In this document: piece by piece, positions 54,685 through 61,914 of the stretch
Layout: the number at the start of each line of letters is the position of its first letter
Position numbering within the stretch: the stretch's first letter is position 1
Assembly: GCF_900187885.1 (NCBI RefSeq)
Contig: NZ_FYEK01000035.1
Coordinates: forward strand, 1-64,000
Direction: 5' to 3'
DNA length: 64,000 bases
Source: Thermoflexus hugenholtzii JAD2
GTDB taxonomy: Bacteria; Chloroflexota; Anaerolineae; Thermoflexales; Thermoflexaceae
Translations under genes and position numbers: made by a program
Notes under the pieces: generated by a model
What the model was told of the DNA's origin: nothing
What the model saw: the letters and a program-made list of their open reading frames with translations, nothing else
The model's database searches: none

Positions 54685-55788
54685 ATGGATTTCGTGATCG
54701 TCGGAGCGGCGGAGACGCCGGGGCTGCGATGGTTCCGCCAGGGATTATGGCAGGCCCTGCGGGCCCACGGGCACACGTTCCTGGAGGAACCCACGCCCAC
54801 TGTCCGCCTGGTGCTGAACTTCACCCGCTCGGAGCGCCCGCGCCCCTTCCGACGCAAATCCCAGGGCACCTTCGTGACCTCCATCGTCGAGCTGCCCGAG
54901 GCCCCTGCGGACTTCCTGAAGACCTGCTATCCCATCCTGGTCCGCGCCCTCTCCAACCTCCTCATCGCCCTGGTCCCAGGCGGCCGGTCCTCCTCTGTCA
55001 ACGGGACGCGCTGGGAAGCGCACTTCATCACCCTGGAGCTGGGCCATTACGTGGAGGCCTGCGGGGAGGATGAGGCGGACTTCTTCGAGCGGATCTACCG
55101 GCGCCTTGCCCCCCTGGCCCAGGCCCGGCTGGTCATCAACAACGAGTTCCACCCGGATCTCCCTCCCGAGCTCTGGAACGGCAACGAGCGGACGGAGAAG
55201 TTGAAGGAAGCAGGGCGGTTCCTGGCCTCCCTGAACCTGCTGCCTGCCCCCTTCCCCCTGGAGGAGATCCTTCCGCCCCGGGATTTCCAGCACGTCAAGC
55301 GGCTTTACGGGCTGGGCGGTCTGAGCTACGGCAACCTGAGCGTGCGGGAGGACGCCCAGCGCTTCTGGATGAGCGCCAGCGGCGTGGACAAAGGCAACCT
55401 GCAGGTGATCGGGCGGGACATCCTGCTGGTGAAGGGCTACGATGCAGCGCGCAACGTGATCCTCCTCAGCGTCCCGCCCCATATCGAACCCCGACGCGTC
55501 TCCGTGGATGCCATCGAGCACTGGATGATCTACCGAGAGCATCCTGAGGTGGGGGCGATCATCCACGTCCACGCCTGGATGGAGGGGATCCCGGTGACCA
55601 CGGTGAACTATCCATGCGGGACGTGGGAGCTGGCGGCGGAGGTGGCCGAGCTGGTGCGCCAGGCCCCCGATCCCGCCCGAGCGGTGATCGGGCTGCGCAA
55701 CCATGGGATCACCGTCACCGGCCGCAGCCTGGAGGATATCATGGAGCGCCTGCGCGGACGCGTCATCCCCCAGGTGCCCATGGAGTAG
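54685..55788 (+). CDS. Class II aldolase/adducin-domain protein with an N-terminal extra domain
   Basis: 367 residues. The first ~195 form an unrecognised domain (DFVIVGAAETPGLRWFRQG; VTSIVELPEAPADFLKTCYP). The last ~170 are a class II aldolase fold: GLGGLSYGNLSVRE, FWMSASGVDKG, metal ligands HVH in HPEVGAIIHVHAW, and the third His in GLRNHGITVTGRS. At the position of the catalytic Glu of fuculose-phosphate aldolase an Asp seems present (SVDAIEHWMIY), so the reaction may differ or be lost. GGAGGAGGGAG precedes the ATG, 28 nt after proS. Substrate unknown; sugar-phosphate aldolase or epimerase are possibilities. Confidence 0.78.
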   Translation: MDFVIVGAAETPGLRWFRQGLWQALRAHGHTFLEEPTPTVRLVLNFTRSERPRPFRRKSQGTFVTSIVELPEAPADFLKTCYPILVRALSNLLIALVPGGRSSSVNGTRWEAHFITLELGHYVEACGEDEADFFERIYRRLAPLAQARLVINNEFHPDLPPELWNGNERTEKLKEAGRFLASLNLLPAPFPLEEILPPRDFQHVKRLYGLGGLSYGNLSVREDAQRFWMSASGVDKGNLQVIGRDILLVKGYDAARNVILLSVPPHIEPRRVSVDAIEHWMIYREHPEVGAIIHVHAWMEGIPVTTVNYPCGTWELAAEVAELVRQAPDPARAVIGLRNHGITVTGRSLEDIMERLRGRVIPQVPME

Positions 55789-55856
55789 AGGCCCAGCGCT
55801 GCTACGCCCATCGCAGCGGCGCTGCGCCCCTCCCACTAGGCGGATAGGCGGATGCG

Positions 55857-56777
55857 ATGGGGGAGCCTTTCCGATTCCGGCTGTCTATCCCGGCCGCCGG
55901 GCTGTTGCTGGCGCTGGGGCTTCTGCTGAGCCCGCGGGCCCAGGGGCCCGGGGAGCGGTTCTTCCCGGAGACCGGCCACACCGTTCGGGAGCCCTTCCTG
56001 CGCTTCTTCGAGACGCACGGTGGGGTGGACTTCCTGGGCTATCCGATCACCCCGGCGGTCCCGGAGCCCCCGGATCAGATCCAGTGCTTCCAGTATGCCT
56101 GCCTGCGCTGGGAACCCCTGGCGCCGCCGGAGGAGGCCGTCCAGCTCCTCCCCATCGCTGAGGCCATGGGGCTGGGTGCGCCGCCGCTGCCGCCCGAACG
56201 CATCCCCCTGGGTCGCCCGTTCCGCCGATATATCCCGGAGACCGGGCACACGGTAAGCGCGATGTTTCTGGCCTTCTGGCTCCGCCACGGCGGCGCGAAG
56301 GTCCTGGGGAATCCCATCACAGAGCCTTTCCTGGAGAACGGCCGTATCGTCCAGGTGTTCCAGCGGATGAAGGTGGGATGGGATCCGGTGGATCAGCAGG
56401 TGCGGCCGCTGCCCCTGGGGGAGCTTTACGCCCAGGCCCGCGGGATGAGTCCCCGGGTCCCCGCCCGCATCGCCGGGCCCATGCTCGCCCTCCGGGTTCA
56501 GCTCCTCCTGCACCGCCCCATCGTGGCCGCCGGGGAAATCCAGCGGGTCACCGTGCTGGTCACCGACGAGACCGGCCGGCCGGTGCCTCAGGCCCGGGTG
56601 CGCCTGGAAGTGCCCGGGATGGATCCACAGGAGCGGATCACGGATGAGCAGGGGAAGGCGGAGGGGGCCTTCGGAGTCGGAGCCTTCCCCAGCGGGACAC
56701 TGGTGGAGGTCCGGGCGGTCGCCTCGGATGGCGTCCGTCAGGCGGAGACCTTCGCGGCCTTTCGAGTCTGGCCGTGA
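55857..56777 (+). CDS. Exported ETGHT-repeat protein with a C-terminal Ig-like domain
   Basis: 306 residues. A signal sequence (LSIPAAGLLLALGLLLS) is followed by two ~75-residue repeats: FFPETGHTVREPFLRFFETHGG-type and YIPETGHTVSAMFLAFWLRHGG-type, each leading to GYPIT or GNPIT and a VQxFQ segment (IQCFQYA, VQVFQRMK). These LGFP-like repeats are common in Chloroflexota surface proteins. Residues ~220-306 form a bacterial Ig-like strand pattern (RVTVLVTDETGRPVPQARVRLE). It probably acts at the cell surface; no enzyme motif is present. No strong ribosome-binding site is seen, so the start is somewhat uncertain. Confidence 0.75.
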   Translation: MGEPFRFRLSIPAAGLLLALGLLLSPRAQGPGERFFPETGHTVREPFLRFFETHGGVDFLGYPITPAVPEPPDQIQCFQYACLRWEPLAPPEEAVQLLPIAEAMGLGAPPLPPERIPLGRPFRRYIPETGHTVSAMFLAFWLRHGGAKVLGNPITEPFLENGRIVQVFQRMKVGWDPVDQQVRPLPLGELYAQARGMSPRVPARIAGPMLALRVQLLLHRPIVAAGEIQRVTVLVTDETGRPVPQARVRLEVPGMDPQERITDEQGKAEGAFGVGAFPSGTLVEVRAVASDGVRQAETFAAFRVWP

Positions 56778-56805
56778 GGACGGCCCCTCTCACTCAGCAG
56801 GCTTC

Positions 56806-58515
56806 TTAGGCGGAGGCCTCCTGGACCAGACGGCGGACCGCAGGGGCGTCCTCCTGTGCCAGGGCGGCCTCGGCCAGGGCCTGAGCCTCCTGCAAGGACC
56901 AGCGGCGGACAGCGGCTTTGACCTCCGGCACGCGCACAGGGTTCACGCTGAGCTCCCGGACCCCCAGGCCGATCAGCACGGGCACCGCCTGGAGGTCCCC
57001 CGCCAGCTCCCCGCACACCCCTACCCACTTCCCGGTCCCCTCCACGGCGGCCGTCACCTGACGGATCAAGCGCAGCACCGCCGGATGCAGGCCGTCCGCC
57101 ATCCCGGCCACCGCCGGGTTGGTCCGATCCGCCGCCAGCACATACTGGGTGAGATCGTTGGTCCCGATGCTGAAGAAATCCACCCAGGGTCGGAAGTGCT
57201 CCGCCAGCAACGCCGCCGCGGGCACCTCCACCATCATCCCCACCTGCAGGTCCTCCGGCAAAGGGACTCCCTCCCGCGCCAGAGCGGCACGCACCTCGTC
57301 CAGAAGCGCCCGGAGCCAGCGGATCTCCTCCACGGTGCTAACCATCGGGAACATGATGCGAAGGGGAAAGCCCGCGCCGGCCCGCAGCAGCGCCCGGAGC
57401 TGCTGGCGAAGCAAATCCGGATGCTGGCGCGAAAGCCGCACGCCTCGCACTCCCAGGAAGGGATTGGGCTCGGAGGGCATCGGGAGGTAAGGCAGCGGCT
57501 TGTCCCCCCCGACGTCCAGGGTGCGCACCACCACCGGCTTCCCCCCCATGGCTTCCAGGAGCGCCCGGTAGGCGGCGACCTCTTCCTCCTCGGTAGGAGC
57601 GGCCGTCCGCTCGAGATAGAGGAACTCCGTGCGCAGCAGGCCGATGGCATCCGCTCCCCTTCGGAAAGCCTCCTGGGCGTCCTCCAGGCTCCCGACGTTG
57701 GCCGCCACCTCAATCCGGACTCCGTCGCGGGTGAGCGCCGGCTCGTGGGCGACGGCCTCCGCCTGCGCCCGCTCCGCCTGCCAGCGGGCCTGTCGCGCCC
57801 GGGCCTGGCGGATCACTTCCGGGGCGGGCTCGATCTCCACCCAGCCCGCCTCGCCATCCACCAGGAGCGTCGCGCCGTCGGGGACAGCTCGGAGCGCCGA
57901 TCCCACCGCCACCACGGCGGGCACTCCGAGCCGGCGGGCGAGGATGGCGGCGTGGGCCGTCGGCCCGCCCCCCTCAGTCACGAACGCCAGCACCCGCTGG
58001 GGATCCAGACGAACCGTTTCGGAAGGCAGCAGGTCGTCGGCGACAACGATCACCGGATGGGCCGGCATGGCCGGCTCCTCCGGAGCGCCCATCAAATGAC
58101 GGAGCACCCGGTTCCCCACATCCCGCACATCCGCTGCCCGGGCCTGGAAATAGGGGTCCGGCAACGCCGCCAGCTGGGCGACAAAAGCTTCCACCGCCTG
58201 GCTCCATGCGGCCTCAGCGGAAGCCCCTTCGGCCAGCGCCGCCTCCACCTGAGCCAAGAGCTCCGGATCCTGGAGCATCAGGGTCTGGGCCTCGAAGATG
58301 GCCAGCTCCTCCGGGGGCAGGTGATCGCGGTTCGCTTCCTGCAGCGCCGCCAGCTCGGCGGCGGCTTGCTGCCGGGCAGCCTCCAGCCGCGCCCGCTCCA
58401 CCGCGGGATCCTCCCCTCGTGCCCGCAGCGGGCCCCGCTCGGCCCGCCGGAACCACCAGGCCGGGCCGAGGGCGATCCCCGGGGAAGCCGGGAGACCCTG
58501 CAGGCGGCGGCTCAT
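56806..58515 (-). CDS. ptsI: PTS enzyme I (phosphoenolpyruvate-protein phosphotransferase)
   Basis: 569 residues, full length. It autophosphorylates from PEP and passes the phosphate to HPr. GLPASPGIALGPA begins the protein. The phospho-His is in GGGPTAHAAILARRLG (His188). FLRTEFLYL-type and EVPAAALLAEHF, DFFSIGTNDLTQY, and the Cys in WVGVCGELAGD mark the PEP-binding C-domain. The HPr gene stop overlaps its start by 4 nt. With DhaM and HPr upstream and no sugar EII in view, its likely job is to power a dihydroxyacetone kinase. Confidence 0.96.
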   Translation of the reverse strand: MSRRLQGLPASPGIALGPAWWFRRAERGPLRARGEDPAVERARLEAARQQAAAELAALQEANRDHLPPEELAIFEAQTLMLQDPELLAQVEAALAEGASAEAAWSQAVEAFVAQLAALPDPYFQARAADVRDVGNRVLRHLMGAPEEPAMPAHPVIVVADDLLPSETVRLDPQRVLAFVTEGGGPTAHAAILARRLGVPAVVAVGSALRAVPDGATLLVDGEAGWVEIEPAPEVIRQARARQARWQAERAQAEAVAHEPALTRDGVRIEVAANVGSLEDAQEAFRRGADAIGLLRTEFLYLERTAAPTEEEEVAAYRALLEAMGGKPVVVRTLDVGGDKPLPYLPMPSEPNPFLGVRGVRLSRQHPDLLRQQLRALLRAGAGFPLRIMFPMVSTVEEIRWLRALLDEVRAALAREGVPLPEDLQVGMMVEVPAAALLAEHFRPWVDFFSIGTNDLTQYVLAADRTNPAVAGMADGLHPAVLRLIRQVTAAVEGTGKWVGVCGELAGDLQAVPVLIGLGVRELSVNPVRVPEVKAAVRRWSLQEAQALAEAALAQEDAPAVRRLVQEASA

Positions 58516-58793
58516 CCCCCATCCTCCCCGAACCGCGACTCCACCAGGGCCTGGAGGGTGGCGATGGCCTCCTCCTCATCCGGCCCTTCGGCGACGATCT
58601 CGATCTCGTGGCCGTGCTCCGCCCCCAGGGTGAGCACCGCCAGGATCGCCTTGGCGTTCACCGGTGGGGTTCCCCGGGTGAGGTTCCGCACCGTGATGTT
58701 CGAACGAAAGCGCGCGGCCGTCTGGACGAACACCGCTGCCGGCCGCGCGTGTAACCCGACCGCGTTGGTGAGCGTGAGCCTCACCTGCCGCAT
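58512..58793 (-). CDS. ptsH: HPr-family phosphocarrier protein (DhaM-associated)
   Basis: 93 residues. His15 in NAVGLHARPAA is the phosphate-accepting site. VNAKAILAVLTLGAEHG aligns with the regulatory-loop segment of HPr, but the position of the regulatory Ser46 is Ala (residue 49 here). It therefore cannot be phosphorylated by HPr kinase. It lies between dhaM (27-nt gap) and ptsI (4-nt overlap), so it serves as the relay from EI to DhaM. Confidence 0.94.
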   Translation of the reverse strand: MRQVRLTLTNAVGLHARPAAVFVQTAARFRSNITVRNLTRGTPPVNAKAILAVLTLGAEHGHEIEIVAEGPDEEEAIATLQALVESRFGEDGG

Positions 58794-58820
58794 CCGCCTC
58801 CGGACCTCCGTGGGATCTCC

Positions 58821-59222
58821 TCAACGGATCACCTTAGGCATCCGACAAGCCTCCACCGCCGAGGCTTCCACCTCCGTCGCCCCCTTCCCAATGGCGGCCT
58901 CCACGGCGGCGACGATGGCCCCCTCGACCAGGGGCGCCTGGCTGAGGAGGATACGCGGGCGGACCTCGGGGGGAAGCATCTCCATGGCCATCTGCGTTCC
59001 TATCACCGCGCTCCCCAGATCCATCAGGACCAGCACCTCATCCGCCTGGGAGAGGGCAGCCTCCAGGGCCTCGCGGATCCGCTCGACGTTGGTGCCCAGG
59101 GTCTGAGCGTCCAGGCCGCCCGCGGCGAAAATGGGGACACGGCCCTGGGCCATCTGGTCCGCCAATTCCTTCACCCCCTCCGCCAGCTTGGCGCTGTGGG
59201 CCACGATCACCAGGGCAACCAT
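58821..59222 (-). CDS. dhaM: DhaM, phosphotransferase subunit of PTS-dependent dihydroxyacetone kinase
   Basis: 133 residues, one EIIA-Man-like domain. The phospho-His is His9 in LVIVAHSAKLAEGVKELADQM (motif AHSxxLAEG). The GLDAQTLGTNVERI and VLVLMDLGSAVIGTQMAME segments are diagnostic of DhaM. It carries phosphate from HPr to the ADP bound in DhaL, which then phosphorylates dihydroxyacetone held by DhaK. The DhaK and DhaL genes are not in this window. E. coli fuses DhaM, HPr and EI domains in one chain; here they are three adjacent genes. Confidence 0.95.
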   Translation of the reverse strand: MVALVIVAHSAKLAEGVKELADQMAQGRVPIFAAGGLDAQTLGTNVERIREALEAALSQADEVLVLMDLGSAVIGTQMAMEMLPPEVRPRILLSQAPLVEGAIVAAVEAAIGKGATEVEASAVEACRMPKVIR

Positions 59223-59232
59223 GGAGGCTCCC

Positions 59233-59778
59233 TTATCGAGGCTGAGAGACAGGCTCGCCCACCAGGGCGGCCACCAGCTCCCGGCAGAAGGCCGGGATAT
59301 CCGGAACCACCCGACCCCAGACCAGATTGCCGTCCCGGAAGGCCGGCTCGTCGACCCAGATCGCCCCGGCGTTGATCAGGTCATCTTTGATCCCCAAACT
59401 GCCGGTGGCCCGATGACCCCGCACGATCCCGGCGGAGATCCCCACCTGGCCGCCGTGGCAGATCATGGCCACGATCTTGCCCTGGCGGTAGGCGTCGCGG
59501 ACCAGGCGGAGGACCGCCTCGTAACGGCGGAGCTTGTCGGGGGCCCAGCCGCCGGGAACCACCACGGCGTCGAAGTCCGTTGCGGAGACCTGATCGGCGG
59601 CCACATCCGCCTTCGCCGTCAACCCACCGCTCTTGCTGCGGACCACTTTCCCGGCCTCCAGGCCGACCACGGTCACCGAGGCCCCTTCTTCCTGCAGGCG
59701 CATCAGCGGGACCCAGAACTCCAGGTCCTCGAAACCTTCCTCCACCAGGATGGCCACCTTCTTGCCGCTTAAGCGCAT
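59233..59778 (-). CDS. DJ-1/PfpI-family protein (possible deglycase/glyoxalase)
   Basis: 181 residues. N-terminal VAILVEEGFEDLEFWVPLM carries the conserved Glu of the active site. The nucleophile elbow is VAMICHGGQVGISAG with Cys107 followed by His108. VVVPGGWAPDKLRR is a further hallmark. Family members act as intracellular proteases, glyoxalases or protein deglycases. In a glycerol/DHA operon, detoxification of methylglyoxal formed from dihydroxyacetone phosphate is a sensible guess but unproven. GGAGGTGA precedes the ATG. It is 10 nt before dhaM. Confidence 0.9.
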   Translation of the reverse strand: MRLSGKKVAILVEEGFEDLEFWVPLMRLQEEGASVTVVGLEAGKVVRSKSGGLTAKADVAADQVSATDFDAVVVPGGWAPDKLRRYEAVLRLVRDAYRQGKIVAMICHGGQVGISAGIVRGHRATGSLGIKDDLINAGAIWVDEPAFRDGNLVWGRVVPDIPAFCRELVAALVGEPVSQPR

Positions 59779-59827
59779 CGCCTTTCACCTCCACCCCATG
59801 ATCTTCCCGCCGTCATGGGTGCCCCGA

Positions 59828-60460
59828 TCAGGCCCCTTCAACAGTGAGCGGCTGACAGGCCGGGCACGTTTCCACCTCCCATACCCGCTCCAGGGCCGCC
59901 GCGTCGATGGCCTCGGGGGGTCCCTCCCGGAAGCCGACGGCGCCGCACCGGCAAGCATACCAACCCGGGGGGATCTCCTCAAAAGATCGGGCGGGTCCCA
60001 GATCGATCTCCTCCACGCCTATGCGCCAGCGGGCATTGGTGAACAGCCGACGGCAACCCACAGCCCGGAGCTTGCGGATGTAGAGCGGGAACGAGGCGCA
60101 GTGTCGCATCAACAGCACCGCGGTGTCCACCGGGGGAAAGGGCCAGGTCCGCGCGTCGGCCCAGACCACGAGCAGGCGCCCCTCCCGGAGCGGGATCGGC
60201 CGCTCCCAGCGCAAGATGCCCGGGGAGAGGCCCAGGGCCTGCAGCCCTCGGGCCAGCACCGCCCACTGGCGCTCCACCGCGATCACCCGGGCCCCCGCCT
60301 CGACCATCCGCAGGGCCAGCCGCAGATCCCCGGCGCCGATTTCTAAGATGCACTCCCCGGGCCGGAGGCGCTCCAGGATCCTGCGGTAGGCCTCCTCCTC
60401 ATAGGGCGCCCACAGAGTTTCCCAGTCCAGCGCTATAAGCCTCGGGAGCGGATCAGCCAT
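59828..60460 (-). CDS. SAM-dependent methyltransferase-like protein with C-terminal Cys motifs
   Basis: 210 residues from ATG 60460. A class I methyltransferase motif ILEIGAGDLRLALRMVEAGA (~38-57) is followed by VIAVERQ. Later parts are unlike common families. The tail holds CRCGAVGF and ETCPACQPL, which could form a zinc ribbon. The start lies 28 nt inside the sdhD-like gene, so translation is coupled to the respiratory subunits. The substrate is unknown; RNA, protein or a quinone precursor are all possible. A much longer upstream extension of the frame is only the antisense-like continuation through the overlap. Confidence 0.7.
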   Translation of the reverse strand: MADPLPRLIALDWETLWAPYEEEAYRRILERLRPGECILEIGAGDLRLALRMVEAGARVIAVERQWAVLARGLQALGLSPGILRWERPIPLREGRLLVVWADARTWPFPPVDTAVLLMRHCASFPLYIRKLRAVGCRRLFTNARWRIGVEEIDLGPARSFEEIPPGWYACRCGAVGFREGPPEAIDAAALERVWEVETCPACQPLTVEGA

Positions 60461-60762
60461 GAGAGCCACATCCCATAGCCAATGATCCCCAGCGCCAGCA
60501 ACGTCAGGCCCCGCTTCAGCCAGCGGTCCGTCGCCGGGCGGATGCCCAGATCCAGGAGGATGGCCCGCACCCCCATCAGCGCGTGGGCGGTGACCACAAT
60601 CAGCAGCGCGATCTCCCAGGCGAAAACCAGGGGATGAGAGAGGTAGGCCACCACATCGCGGTAAGTGCGCAGACCGCCCTCCACCACGAAGTGATTGAAG
60701 ATCATATGCAGGGCCAGCAGGACCAGAAGAAGCAATCCGGTGAACGCCTGCCAGATCCACAT
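60433..60762 (-). CDS. SdhD-like membrane anchor subunit
   Basis: 109 residues with three transmembrane helices (FTGLLLLVLLALHMIFNHF; PLVFAWEIALLIVVTAHALMG; GLTLLALGIIGYGMWLSWLI, helix cores). His60 in TAHALMGVRAILLDL is the likely axial heme-b ligand and Asp71 is the conserved acidic residue of the SdhD pattern; His19 and His24 lie in the first helix. It is 26 nt after the sdhC-like gene and would pair with it. No SdhA gene accompanies it here. Confidence 0.85.
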   Translation of the reverse strand: MWIWQAFTGLLLLVLLALHMIFNHFVVEGGLRTYRDVVAYLSHPLVFAWEIALLIVVTAHALMGVRAILLDLGIRPATDRWLKRGLTLLALGIIGYGMWLSWLIRSRGL

Positions 60763-60788
60763 GGCGCGCCTCTTTCCGCAATCTTAAA

Positions 60789-61178
60789 TCATCCTGTCAG
60801 CGCGAAGATGGCGTAGACCGCCACCCCGGTGAGCAGCAGGGTCAACGCCATCACCCCCCAGAACAAACGGGCCTGGAGGGGCACCCCGATCCCCAGCCCC
60901 AGCAACGTCACCCGGACGCCGTTGAGGGCGTGATAGAGCAGGCCCAGGATCAGGATCCCGTCCAGCGTCAGGAACAGGGGGGATTTGGCGGTGGCGATGA
61001 AGGCGTCCCAGGCCTCCGGCCCCTGGGCCAGCAGGCGAAGGACGTACAGGTGGAGGAACAGGTAGATCACCAGGCCGATGCCGGTCAGCCGCATCAGCAA
61101 GAAGGCGAGCCCTCCTTCCCGCCTCCCCCGGAGATCCGCCCATCCCCGGGCTCGCTTCCAGCGCGGTTCCGTCGTCAT
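60789..61178 (-). CDS. SdhC-like cytochrome b556-type membrane anchor subunit
   Basis: 129 residues from ATG 61178 (4-nt overlap with the iron-sulfur gene). Three transmembrane helices. LLMRLTGIGLVIYLFLHLY carries Arg30 and His43, and LYHALNGVRVTLL carries His83, matching the quinone-site Arg and heme-ligand His of SdhC proteins. A basic N-terminus faces the cytoplasm. It should form the membrane domain with the SdhD-like subunit. Confidence 0.88.
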   Translation of the reverse strand: MTTEPRWKRARGWADLRGRREGGLAFLLMRLTGIGLVIYLFLHLYVLRLLAQGPEAWDAFIATAKSPLFLTLDGILILGLLYHALNGVRVTLLGLGIGVPLQARLFWGVMALTLLLTGVAVYAIFALTG

Positions 61179-61894
61179 CGTCCACCTCCCAGCCAGCGCC
61201 GCAACTTCTCCGCCAACAGGTAGCGACGCAGCCGTCCGATGGCCGCAGCCGGATCTACGTTCGAGGGGCAGACGGCCGTGCACTCCATCGCGGAGTGGCA
61301 GCGCCAAACCCCGTGGGGATCATCCGCCAGAGCGAGGAGCCGTCCACGGTCCGCCCCTCGGGGCTCGGCCAGCATGCGCTCGATGGCGGCTAGGGTCGCC
61401 GGCCCCAGATAGGCCTCGTCGGCGGCCATCACCGGGCACGCCGAAAGACACAGGCCGCACTCGATGCAATCCTCAAACCGCGTGGCCTTTTCCACCCCTT
61501 CCGGCAGCGGGCGGTCGGCCGTGAGCTCGTCCCGCCGGATGACAGCGAAGCCCACGGCCGACATCCGGCGCATCATCGGTGACACGTCCACCAGCAGGTC
61601 GCCGAGCCAGGGGAAATGCCGCAACGGCTCCACGACAATCGGGCGATCGGGAGCGAACTCCCGGAGCGGTGTGATGCACATCAGCCGCTCCCGTCCGTTC
61701 ACCCGGACCCCGCACGCCCCGCACGAGGCGTGGTGACAGGCATGGCGGAAGAGCAGGTCGCGGTCCTGCTCCGCCCAGATCTTCTCCACCGCGTCGATGA
61801 GGTAGGCCTCGGCCGGGAGCTCCACCTGATACGTTTGCAGGCGGGGCGGGTTTCCCGGGCGGCCCCGCAGCAGGCGCAGCTGCCATGTGGGCAT
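61175..61894 (-). CDS. SdhB/FrdB-type iron-sulfur subunit
   Basis: 239 residues. The ferredoxin-like domain binds 2Fe-2S through Cys53, Cys58, Cys61 and Cys73 (CHHASCGAC). The C-domain has CIECGLCLSACP (Cys143, 146, 149, 153) for 4Fe-4S and CHSAMECTAVCP (Cys199, 205, 209) for 3Fe-4S. All three clusters of the succinate dehydrogenase/fumarate reductase wire are therefore present. It lies 20 nt after a GlpA-type dehydrogenase gene and overlaps the sdhC-like gene, so its electron donor in this operon is most likely that flavoprotein, not SdhA. Confidence 0.9.
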   Translation of the reverse strand: MPTWQLRLLRGRPGNPPRLQTYQVELPAEAYLIDAVEKIWAEQDRDLLFRHACHHASCGACGVRVNGRERLMCITPLREFAPDRPIVVEPLRHFPWLGDLLVDVSPMMRRMSAVGFAVIRRDELTADRPLPEGVEKATRFEDCIECGLCLSACPVMAADEAYLGPATLAAIERMLAEPRGADRGRLLALADDPHGVWRCHSAMECTAVCPSNVDPAAAIGRLRRYLLAEKLRRWLGGGR

Positions 61895-61914
61895 GCCGGT
61901 ATCCTCCGGTGCGA

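Noticed and set aside
61175-61894. Iron-sulfur gene as glpC
   Set aside because: It has the 2Fe-2S ferredoxin domain and the three-cluster pattern of SdhB/FrdB, not the CCG domains of GlpC.
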